NCBI RefSeq assembly: GCF_008801475.1
Contig: NZ_VZPP01000012.1
Location: forward strand, 161,571-225,570
From: Pseudomonas moorei
GTDB lineage: Bacteria; Pseudomonadota; Gammaproteobacteria; Pseudomonadales; Pseudomonadaceae
Reading direction: 5' to 3'
Length of the DNA stretch: 64,000 nucleotides
Shown here piece after piece: positions 17,998 to 25,159 of the stretch (within the stretch, counting starts at the first letter, position 1; each line of letters opens with the position of its first letter). The notes under the pieces were generated by a model. It saw only the letters and a program-made list of their open reading frames with translations, did not search any database and had not been told where the DNA came from. A program made the position numbers and the translations under genes.

Positions 17998-18810
17998 ATG
18001 AGTACAGAAGATCCGCGGTTTGCTGGTATCGCCCGTTTGTATGGCGTCGAGGGCCTTGAGCGCCTGCGCGCGGCCCATGTGGCGATCGTCGGCGTCGGCG
18101 GCGTAGGCTCCTGGGCGGCGGAAGCCATGGCTCGTAGCGGCGTGGGCGAGATTTCGCTGTTCGACCTGGACGACGTCTGCGTCAGCAATGCCAATCGTCA
18201 ATTGCATGCGCTGGACGGCACCGTCGGCAAGCCCAAGGTCGAGGTGATGGCCGAGCGCCTGCGCGGTATCAACCCGGACTGTACCGTGCACGCGGTGGCG
18301 GATTTCGTCACCCGCGAGACCATGGCCGAGTACATCACGCCGAACATCGACTGCGTGATCGATTGCATCGACAGCGTCAATGCGAAGGCGGCGCTGATCG
18401 CCTGGTGCAAGCGCCGCAAGATCCAGATCATCACCACCGGCGGCGCGGGCGGGCAGATTGATCCGACATTGATCCAGGTCTGTGACCTCAACCGCACCTT
18501 CAACGACCCATTGGCCTCGAAAGTGCGCTCAACCCTGCGCCGAGATTATGGCTTCTCGCGCACCGTGACCCGCCATTACAGCGTGCCCTGCGTGTTTTCC
18601 ACCGAGCAGCTGCGCTACCCGAAACCGGACGGCAGCATTTGCCTGCAGAAGAGTTTTGTCGGTGACGGTGTGAAGCTCGACTGCGCCGGCGGCTTTGGCG
18701 CAGTGATGATGGTGACGGCGACGTTCGGCATGGTCGCGGCGACCAAGGCTGTGGATAAGATCGTGGCGGGGGTGCGGCGGCCGGCGGATCGGGTCAAACC
18801 TGAGGTTTGA
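17998..18810 (+). CDS. tcdA: tRNA threonylcarbamoyladenosine dehydratase TcdA (CsdL)
   Basis: Converts t6A37 of ANN-decoding tRNAs to cyclic ct6A in an ATP-dependent reaction. About 270 residues with an E1/ThiF-like nucleotide-binding loop (VGVGGVGSWAAEAMARSG), LDDVCVSNANRQ, and GGAGGQIDPT. The ATG at 17998 is preferred to one six bases earlier because GGGGT is better spaced. The gene faces csdE-csdA, whose products supply sulfur transfer required for ct6A in E. coli. Confidence 0.95.
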   Translation: MSTEDPRFAGIARLYGVEGLERLRAAHVAIVGVGGVGSWAAEAMARSGVGEISLFDLDDVCVSNANRQLHALDGTVGKPKVEVMAERLRGINPDCTVHAVADFVTRETMAEYITPNIDCVIDCIDSVNAKAALIAWCKRRKIQIITTGGAGGQIDPTLIQVCDLNRTFNDPLASKVRSTLRRDYGFSRTVTRHYSVPCVFSTEQLRYPKPDGSICLQKSFVGDGVKLDCAGGFGAVMMVTATFGMVAATKAVDKIVAGVRRPADRVKPEV

Positions 18811-18829
18811 CGGTTGTTGCTGATGGCCT

Positions 18830-18843
18830 CATCGCGAGCAGGC
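18830..18843. repeat. REP fragment
   Basis: CATCGCGAGCAGGC, half of a REP copy, sits against the csdE stop codon between convergent tcdA and csdE. The partner half is missing. Confidence 0.6.
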
Positions 18844-18845
18844 CA

Positions 18846-19250
18846 TTAACCTGCCAAGTCACGCATCCGCTGTAAAACAGCATTCAAACCATTGCTACGG
18901 GACTGGGACAACTGGCGACCGAGCCCCAGTTGATTGAACCAGTCCGGTAAATCCACCTGTTGCAACTCAGCCGCCGACAAGCCGTTGACCCGTGCCAGCA
19001 GCAGCGCTACCAATCCGCGAATCAACCGCGCATCGCTGTTGGCGCTGAACTGCCAATGACCATCGCGCAGCTCGCCCACCAGCCATACCTGGCTTTCACA
19101 GCCGTGCACGCGGTTGGCCTCGACCTTATCCTCATCGCTCAACGCTGGCAGGCGTTCGCCCCATTGCATCAACAGGCGTGCCCGTTGTTCCCAGCCAGGT
19201 GCATTCTGAAAGGCTTGCAGGGCGGTCACGGCATCGGCGGGCAAACTCAT
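18846..19250 (-). CDS. csdE: SufE-family sulfur acceptor CsdE
   Basis: 134 residues with the SufE/CsdE fold and the persulfide-carrying cysteine in RVHGCESQVW (about Cys51). It takes sulfur from the cysteine desulfurase encoded immediately upstream and activates it. The start overlaps the csdA stop by four bases (ATGA), so the two are translationally coupled. Confidence 0.93.
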   Translation of the reverse strand: MSLPADAVTALQAFQNAPGWEQRARLLMQWGERLPALSDEDKVEANRVHGCESQVWLVGELRDGHWQFSANSDARLIRGLVALLLARVNGLSAAELQQVDLPDWFNQLGLGRQLSQSRSNGLNAVLQRMRDLAG

Positions 19251-20452
19251 CGCAGCAACTCCAGTGCCTGATCCAGGGCTTCAAAGAAACGCTCAAGGTC
19301 TTCAGAGTCATTGTATAACCCCAGCGACACCCGAATTGCTCCGGCCAGTTGAAGGCTTTTCAGCAATGGCATGGCGCAGTGATGGCCGGCGCGAACGGCG
19401 ATCCCTTGCTCGGTCAGCAAGTGGGCCAGATCGGCGTTATGCACACCCTCGACGGTAAAACTGGCCAGTGCCACTTGCGGTGCACCCAGCAGGCGGATGC
19501 CGTTGCGCGCCTCAAGGCCTTTGATCAGATAGTCATGCAGTGCCGCTTCATGGGCGGACACGGCGTCCTGATCAAGCCCGGCGAGGTAATCCAGAGTCGC
19601 GCCCAGACCGATCACACTGGCAATGGGCGGTGTGCCCGCCTCAAATCCCAGCGGTGCAGGGCGAAAGCGTGCGTCGTGGTAGTTGGCGTCCAGCACCATC
19701 TCGCCGCCGAACTGCCAGGGCTGAAGCTGTTGCAGGGCTTCATGGCGTCCAAACAGCACGCCCAGGCCATCGGGGCCATAGAGCTTGTGGCTGGAAAACA
19801 CATAGAAGTCGCAACCCAGTGCCTGGACGTCATGTCGACCATGGACCACGCCTTGGGCACCGTCGATCACAGTCAATGCATTGTGCGCCTTGGCCATCGC
19901 CAACAGTGCGGGCAATGGTTGCCAGGCGCCGAGCACGTTGGACAACTGGCTGACCGCCAACAGGCGAGTGCGCGGGCCGACCAATTGCGCCGCGGCTTCG
20001 AGGTCGATCAGACCGTCGGCGGTCAGCGGCAGGATCACCAGTTTCAATGCGCGACGCTTCGCCAGTTGCTGCCATGGCAGCAGGTTGGCGTGATGTTCCA
20101 GGGCGCTGATGACAATTTCATCGCCCGGGTTGAATACGTGTTCCAGGCCATAGGCCAGGAGATTCAGCGCAGACGTCGCGCCGTGGGTGAAGATAATCTG
20201 CCCGCTGTCACCGGCATTGAGCCACTGGGCGACTTTGCTGCGGCTGTCCTCGAACGCCTGGGTGGCGTGAGCACCTGGCAGGTGTTGCGCCCGATGCACG
20301 TTGGCCGCGCCATTGGCGTAGTAATGCGTGAGGGCATCGAGCAGGGCTTGAGGTTTTTGCGTGGTGGCGGCGCTGTCCAGATAGGTCTGGTCTTGCCGTT
20401 GCAGCGCGGCGATGGCCGGAAAGTCGGCGCGCCAGGGGGAGGGAATCATCAT
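19247..20452 (-). CDS. csdA: Cysteine desulfurase CsdA (SufS-type)
   Basis: PLP enzyme that removes sulfur from cysteine to give alanine and an enzyme persulfide. 401 residues; group II (SufS-like) desulfurase. It shows LDSAATTQKP near the N-terminus, the PLP lysine in FSSHKLYGPDG, and the nucleophile in RAGHHCAMPL. No isc or suf genes are adjacent, and coupling to csdE and the facing tcdA points to the Csd system rather than bulk Fe-S assembly. ATG codons at 20452 and 20449 are both possible. Confidence 0.93.
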   Translation of the reverse strand: MMIPSPWRADFPAIAALQRQDQTYLDSAATTQKPQALLDALTHYYANGAANVHRAQHLPGAHATQAFEDSRSKVAQWLNAGDSGQIIFTHGATSALNLLAYGLEHVFNPGDEIVISALEHHANLLPWQQLAKRRALKLVILPLTADGLIDLEAAAQLVGPRTRLLAVSQLSNVLGAWQPLPALLAMAKAHNALTVIDGAQGVVHGRHDVQALGCDFYVFSSHKLYGPDGLGVLFGRHEALQQLQPWQFGGEMVLDANYHDARFRPAPLGFEAGTPPIASVIGLGATLDYLAGLDQDAVSAHEAALHDYLIKGLEARNGIRLLGAPQVALASFTVEGVHNADLAHLLTEQGIAVRAGHHCAMPLLKSLQLAGAIRVSLGLYNDSEDLERFFEALDQALELLR

Positions 20453-20494
20453 GCTTTTGAGCCCTGTTGAACTTGGGCGGGCGTACGCCAGACC

Positions 20495-20598
20495 CCTGTG
20501 GGAGCGAGCCTGCTCGCGATGATCGACTGGACGACACGGGCTATCTGATGCCCCGCGTTATCGTTGACGTCCATCGCGAGCAGGCTCGCTCCTACAGG
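20495..20598. repeat. REP palindrome inverted pair
   Basis: Opposed REP copies at about 20495-20521 and 20571-20598 between dapD and csdA (same strand). The second copy has CTACAGG for CCACAGG. Confidence 0.85.
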
Positions 20599-20614
20599 TG
20601 AGCTTGTGTGACGC

Positions 20615-21649
20615 TTAGTTGTGAGCGTGCAGCGCTTCGTTCAGTTCGATCGCCGATTTGTGGGTTTTGCACTCCACGGCACCGGTTTCCGAATTGCGAC
20701 GGAACAGCAGGTCAGGCTGTCCGGCCAGTTCACGGGCCTTGACCACTTTGACCAACTGATTTTTCTCGTCCAGCAGCGCCACTTTGGTGCCAGCGGTCAC
20801 GTACAGGCCCGATTCAACGGTGTTGCGGTCGCCCAGCGGGATACCTATACCGGCGTTGGCGCCGATCAGGCAGCCTTCGCCCACCTTGATCACGATGTTG
20901 CCGCCGCCCGACAGGGTGCCCATGGTCGAGCAGCCGCCGCCCAGGTCAGAGCCTTTGCCGACGAACACGCCGGCCGATACACGGCCTTCGATCATGCCCG
21001 GGCCTTCGGTGCCGGCGTTGAAGTTGACGAAACCTTCGTGCATCACGGTGGTGCCTTCACCAACGTAAGCGCCCAGGCGCAGACGTGCCGCGTCAGCGAT
21101 ACGCACGCCGGCCGGTACGACGTAGTCGGTCATTTTCGGGAACTTGTCTACCGAGAACACTTCGAGCAATTCGCCACGCAGGCGGGCTTCCAGTTGATGC
21201 TCGGCCAGTTCGGCCAGGTCGATTGCACCCTGGCTGGTCCATGCCACGTTTGGCAGCAGCGGGAACACACCGGCCAGGTTCAGGCCGTGCGGCTTGACCA
21301 GGCGATGGGACAGCAGGTGCAGCTTGAGGTAAGCCTCAGGCGTGGAAGTCAGTTGAGCGTCTTCGGCCAGAATGGTCGCGACCAACGGCTTGTGGCTCTC
21401 GGCCAGACGGGTCAGCAGGGCGGCCTGGGCAGCGTCGACCGCTTTGACCGCTTCAGCCAGTTGCGAAGCCTGTGCGGTGGTGAAGGCGATGGCCTGGTTG
21501 CCTTCGGTGTAGCCCAGAATCGGGGCAATGGCAGCGATCAGTTCGGCGGACGGATTGAGCAATGGCTGCGCGTAAAACACTTCCAGCCATGCGCCTTGAC
21601 GGTTTTGAGTGCCGACACCAAAGGCCAGGCTGAACGGGGTAGTGGACAT
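20615..21649 (-). CDS. dapD: Tetrahydrodipicolinate N-succinyltransferase DapD
   Basis: Transfers succinyl from succinyl-CoA to tetrahydrodipicolinate, the first step of the succinylase branch of lysine/mDAP synthesis. 344 residues: a long N-terminal domain typical of Pseudomonas-type DapD, then a left-handed beta-helix built from hexapeptide repeats, including GGGCSTMGTLSGGGN and GCLIGANAGIGIPLGD. GAGGT lies seven bases before the ATG. It follows the ArsC-like gene by 32 bp and is probably cotranscribed. Confidence 0.96.
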   Translation of the reverse strand: MSTTPFSLAFGVGTQNRQGAWLEVFYAQPLLNPSAELIAAIAPILGYTEGNQAIAFTTAQASQLAEAVKAVDAAQAALLTRLAESHKPLVATILAEDAQLTSTPEAYLKLHLLSHRLVKPHGLNLAGVFPLLPNVAWTSQGAIDLAELAEHQLEARLRGELLEVFSVDKFPKMTDYVVPAGVRIADAARLRLGAYVGEGTTVMHEGFVNFNAGTEGPGMIEGRVSAGVFVGKGSDLGGGCSTMGTLSGGGNIVIKVGEGCLIGANAGIGIPLGDRNTVESGLYVTAGTKVALLDEKNQLVKVVKARELAGQPDLLFRRNSETGAVECKTHKSAIELNEALHAHN

Positions 21650-21681
21650 GTTGATACCTCTAGCAAATTGGAACGGGCTGC

Positions 21682-22044
21682 TTACTTGAGTGCTGCCGCG
21701 TAGATATCTGGCTTGAAGCCAATCAGGGTTCGGTCACCGAGATCGAGCACCGGGCGCTTGATCATCGAAGGTTGTGCGAGCATCAGCTCGATGGCTTTCG
21801 ACTGGTCGAGATCGGCTTTGCGTTCGTCGTCGAGCTTGCGAAAGGTCGTGCCTGCACGGTTCAACACCACTTCCCAGCCGTGCTCGTTGCACCATTGGGT
21901 CAGGTGTTCACGGTCGATACCGACCGCCTTGTAATCATGGAAGTCATAGCTGACAGCGTGTTCATCAAGCCAGGTGCGCGCCTTTTTCATGGTGTCGCAG
22001 GCTTTGATGCCGAAAAGGTGCAATGTTTTACTTGAAACGGTCAA
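21682..22044 (-). CDS. ArsC/Spx-family reductase, YffB-type
   Basis: 120 residues of the thioredoxin-like ArsC superfamily, with the N-terminal active-site cysteine in FGIKACDTMKKA (no second Cys in CxxC) and the family's KRPVLDLG segment (cis-Pro region). YffB proteins act as glutathione-dependent thiol reductases in vitro; arsenate reduction is not implied. It is directly upstream of dapD, a neighbour relation also found in other pseudomonads. Confidence 0.9.
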   Translation of the reverse strand: MTVSSKTLHLFGIKACDTMKKARTWLDEHAVSYDFHDYKAVGIDREHLTQWCNEHGWEVVLNRAGTTFRKLDDERKADLDQSKAIELMLAQPSMIKRPVLDLGDRTLIGFKPDIYAAALK

Positions 22045-22108
22045 GGAATCGCCCCCTTTACAGGTGCCGGGAATAAAAGGTCCGGGATTATGCCATGGAA
22101 GCGCAAAT

Positions 22109-22203
22109 CCTGTGGGAGCGAGCTTGCTCGCGATGGCGGCTTAACATTCAACATTGATGATGGCTGATCCGGCGCTATCGCGAGCAAGCTCGGCTTCGAC
22201 AGG
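22109..22203. repeat. REP pair with one degenerate copy
   Basis: An intact REP copy (22109-22136) faces a drifted copy (about 22174-22203), where the core reads CTCGGCTTCGACAGG. It lies upstream of the ArsC-like gene and next to the antiporter remnant. Confidence 0.75.
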
Positions 22204-22318
22204 GTTTGGGGTGATAGCGGTGATTGTTGCGTGCGACATTGGTGCAAAGGTCAGTGCACAGTCTAAGCGGCTGATATGGCACTTCAATGCTGTCGATCGC
22301 CCGGGAACCCTGCGTTAT

Positions 22319-22792
22319 GCAAATCGCCTGTACCGTCGTGATCATGTTAATGCTGGTCGGCGTTTTACGCCTGATCGGACAGGTGATCCCACTGCCGTTG
22401 CCGCTGTTATAGATCACCGCCGGTGCGCTGCTCGCCTGGCCGGCACTATTGATGCACAGGCTGCAGGGCGAGGCGCTGATGAGCAATGTCTAGAGTCTGG
22501 TGACGTTCAAGTTCGCCCTGGTTGCAGCGGTGACGGGCGTGTTTTCGCTGGCCAGCGCCAGTATGGGCATTGCCGGAGTTTGCCTTCAACTGTGCCTTGG
22601 TTCCCTTTTCAAAGTGGGCGCAAGACCGCTTCAGATGGACCTGTTGTAGCGTCGCTTGCGTTTGAAAGCGCTACGGGCGCAGCAGCTTGAGTTGTACAGC
22701 TCCAACGTCATCACCGTATTGGTGATGACGTGCTTCGAGAAATGTTGGGGAAGCTGGACTTAAGTGAGGCTGATCTGGGGGTGGTGAAATAG
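22319..22792 (+). pseudogene. Remnant of a CPA1-type Na+/H+ antiporter gene
   Basis: From ATG 22319 the frame gives LMLVGVLRLIGQVIPLPLPL, a typical antiporter N-terminus, then a TAG (22412) in the same frame, ITAGALLAWPALL, a second TAG, and TFKFALVAAVTGVF, a later membrane segment. After a large deletion and a frameshift, an antiporter-like C-terminus follows: ALRAQQLELYSSNVIT, then DDVLREMLGKLDLSEADL in another frame, ending at TAG 22790. Stops, deletion and frame change show decay. From memory PAO1 has an intact sodium/hydrogen antiporter (PA3660) at this point beside dapC. The rest of 22045-22840 shows only REPs. Confidence 0.75.
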
Positions 22793-22839
22793 CCAATTAC
22801 TTGCCTGACAGGCGCGGTAGTTTGTATTGCGCATTGTCG

Positions 22840-23589
22840 TTAATCCTTGGGATAAGCCATGCGCATAATCGCAATATCTCCGTCACTAATTGCCCAGGTT
22901 TCCGACTGGGCCCAATTGTCAGTCGTCCATTCAGGAATGATTTCATAATGCATGACGGAGTCTCCGTCATAAGGGATGTAGGTGTGTTGGTCGTTTCGAG
23001 GGAGGGGCAAGATATTTTTGTCGACTACACTCTTACTCCAGCCATAATGTTGTATGCAGTATTTATAAGTGTTCTCGGCATTCCAGGGGATTGCAGAATC
23101 GGGGTGCTGGTGAGCGTGTTCCGCCCCAAGGGCATGTCCGAATTCGTGCATGACCACATACTTGAATCGGCTGTCGCCGGGTACCCATTTCAGAAACATA
23201 CTTGGGCCTCGCCTAAGCTCGTCAGTGCCGCCGATGTCGTCGATAAGGGCGTCTGTACCGATAGCAGAGGACTGAACGCCGTCTGGTGGGTTTAAAAAGA
23301 TTCGGATATCGCCTATCTCGCCATTTATAAACTCAAACTTCAGGTTAACGTAGGGGAGCCATTCACTGGCGGCCTCCTTTACCGCTGCAATAGCTTCCGC
23401 ACTGGCGTCGTACATGGCGATTTTGAGCGTTTTTCCGTTTTTCCAATACTTTGTATGGGATCCAATATTTCTTTTCGGGCGACTTGAAGAGCGGGTGTTG
23501 GAATTAAGAGGGCGTTCTTGAGTGGCTGCGTTATAAGAAGAGGAGTTGCTAGTGGGGGTGATTGTTGTGCAGGGGATAAATGAGGTCAT
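22840..23589 (-). CDS. Astacin-like zinc metalloprotease (metzincin)
   Basis: 249 residues. The zinc motif HEFGHALGAEH gives ligands His148, His152, His158 and catalytic Glu149 (HExxHxxGxxH), and a Met-turn SVMHY lies at 211-215, the astacin pattern. No signal peptide is visible; the first 45 residues are Ser/Thr/Asn-rich, possibly a propeptide or secretion-linker. The ATG at 23589 is preferred to an upstream TTG. Codon use is looser and GC lower than in neighbours, suggesting acquisition. It sits between a decayed antiporter and dapC. Substrate and secretion route unknown. Confidence 0.8.
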   Translation of the reverse strand: MTSFIPCTTITPTSNSSSYNAATQERPLNSNTRSSSRPKRNIGSHTKYWKNGKTLKIAMYDASAEAIAAVKEAASEWLPYVNLKFEFINGEIGDIRIFLNPPDGVQSSAIGTDALIDDIGGTDELRRGPSMFLKWVPGDSRFKYVVMHEFGHALGAEHAHQHPDSAIPWNAENTYKYCIQHYGWSKSVVDKNILPLPRNDQHTYIPYDGDSVMHYEIIPEWTTDNWAQSETWAISDGDIAIMRMAYPKD

Positions 23590-23739
23590 GGTTGTACGTC
23601 CGTGTATCAAGCAAGGGGTTGTTGGTTGTTTGGTGGTGTTAGTTGTTTTGTTGAGTGGGTATGTTGGGTTTAATGGGGTTTTGAAAATAATGTTTGGTTG
23701 GAGGTTTGTATAGAGGGTGGTTGTAACTGAAAAGATCAG
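23590..23739. other. G/T-rich low-complexity tract upstream of the metalloprotease
   Basis: On the plus strand the region is almost free of C from about 23605 to 23735 (runs such as TTGGTTGTTTGGTGGTG). It would contain the metalloprotease promoter on the minus strand. No clear -35/-10 pair was picked out. Confidence 0.5.
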
Positions 23740-23764
23740 CCCGCACTGCGTTGCACAGTGCGGG
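23740..23764 (-). terminator. Hairpin after dapC
   Basis: CCCGCACTG and CAGTGCGGG arms (9 bp) with a 7-base loop, 14 bp past the dapC stop and followed on the minus strand by CTGATCTTTTC. The U-run is weak. Confidence 0.55.
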
Positions 23765-23777
23765 TAATTATAAAAAG

Positions 23778-24977
23778 TTATTTACGGGTGATAATGAAGT
23801 TGCGGATGCGTTCTGCTGCTTCTATGCATTCAGCCAGCGGCGCCACAAGTGCCATGCGTACGCGCCCGGCTCCCGGGTTGACCCCATCGACATCCCGCGA
23901 TAGGTAAGAACCCGGCACCACGGTCACATGCTCCTGTTCGAACAGGTCACGGCAGAAGGCCGCGTCGTCACCGGCCACATTCGGCCACAGGTAAAAACCA
24001 CCATCCGGGCGCTGTACGTCCATGACCGGGCTGAGGATTTCCAGCACCGCGTCATACTTCTCGCGGTACAGCGCACGGTTGGCGCGCACGTGCACTTCGT
24101 CGTTCCACGCGGCAACGCTGGCCAGTTGGGTTTGCACCGGCATCGCGCAGCCGTGGTAAGTGCGATACAGCAAGAAGCCTTTGAGAATGTCCGCATCACC
24201 GGCGACAAAACCCGAACGCAGGCCCGGCAGGTTCGAGCGCTTGGACAGGCTATGGAATACCACGCAACGCTTGAAGTCCTTGCGGCCCAGTTCCACGCAG
24301 GCACTGAGCAGGCCGGCCGGCGGGGTTTGTTCGTCGAAGTACAGTTCGCTGTAGCACTCGTCGGCAGCGATCACGAAGTCGTACTCATCGGCCAGGGCAA
24401 TCAGCTTTTTCAGCGTGTCGACCGGGATCAGTGCGCCGGTCGGATTGCCTGGCGAGCACAGGAACAGGATCTGGCAGCGTTTCCAGATGTCCGGTGAAAC
24501 GGCGTCGAAATCCGGGTTGAAGCCGTTTTCATCCAGGCATGACAAGTAGTGCGGCTTGGCTCCAGCCAGGAACGCGGCGCCTTCGTAGATCTGATAGAAC
24601 GGGTTCGGGCTGACCACCAGCGCATCGTCGCCACGGTTGACGACGGTCTGGGTGAAGGCGAACAGCGCTTCACGGGTACCGTTGACTGGCAGCACGTTGC
24701 GCGCCGGGTCAATCCAGCCGTTCGGGACGTTGAAGCGACGCTCGCACCATGCGGCGATGGCTTCACGCAGGGCCGGGATGCCGAGGGTGGTCGGGTATAC
24801 GGCCATCTGATCCAGATTGCTTGCCAGGGCTTCGGCGACAAAGCTTGGCGAACGGTGTTTCGGCTCGCCGATGGACAGTGCGATGGCACGTTTTTCCGGG
24901 TTTGGCGTGACGCTACCGAGCAGCGCGCGGAGCTTTTCAAAAGGGTAGGGCTGGAGCTGGGTCAGAGCGTTGTTCAT
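23778..24977 (-). CDS. dapC: Succinyldiaminopimelate transaminase DapC
   Basis: PLP aminotransferase (fold type I) forming N-succinyl-LL-DAP from the keto acid with glutamate. 399 residues from ATG 24977. It shows GEPKH near the N-terminus, SPGNPTGA, and the PLP lysine in HSLSKRSNLPGLRSGF. Proximity to glnD and map follows the usual Pseudomonas order. Its pathway partners dapD and dapE lie downstream on the same strand but in separate transcription units. Confidence 0.94.
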   Translation of the reverse strand: MNNALTQLQPYPFEKLRALLGSVTPNPEKRAIALSIGEPKHRSPSFVAEALASNLDQMAVYPTTLGIPALREAIAAWCERRFNVPNGWIDPARNVLPVNGTREALFAFTQTVVNRGDDALVVSPNPFYQIYEGAAFLAGAKPHYLSCLDENGFNPDFDAVSPDIWKRCQILFLCSPGNPTGALIPVDTLKKLIALADEYDFVIAADECYSELYFDEQTPPAGLLSACVELGRKDFKRCVVFHSLSKRSNLPGLRSGFVAGDADILKGFLLYRTYHGCAMPVQTQLASVAAWNDEVHVRANRALYREKYDAVLEILSPVMDVQRPDGGFYLWPNVAGDDAAFCRDLFEQEHVTVVPGSYLSRDVDGVNPGAGRVRMALVAPLAECIEAAERIRNFIITRK

Positions 24978-25021
24978 CGGTAGATCTCGTTCGGTGCGGG
25001 GTGTGGACAACCCATGTTTCT

Positions 25022-25144
25022 TGTGGGAGCCGGCTTGCCAGCGATGGTCGTTAACGATAACGCGTGCTTGCCGGGTAAGCGCGGTGTTCTTGGGTCCATC
25101 GCTGGCAAGCCAGCTACAACGAAGGGCTGGCTCGCTCCCACAGG
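25022..25144. repeat. Variant REP cluster (GCCGGCTTGCCAGC class)
   Basis: Opposed copies with the core GAGCCGGCTTGCCAGCGATGG (about 25022-25045) and its inverse (25096-25120), then a partial copy of the common class (25126-25144). This class differs from the other REPs in the window, which carry CGAGC(C/T)TGCTCGCG. Located between glnD and dapC. Confidence 0.75.
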
Positions 25145-25159
25145 GGAAAATTTGTCATG

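Noticed and set aside
22154..22690. Plus-strand 178-codon frame over the antiporter remnant
   Set aside because: A different frame of the same stretch yields antiporter-like segments, whereas this frame gives an Arg/Ala-rich product without motifs and begins inside a REP.
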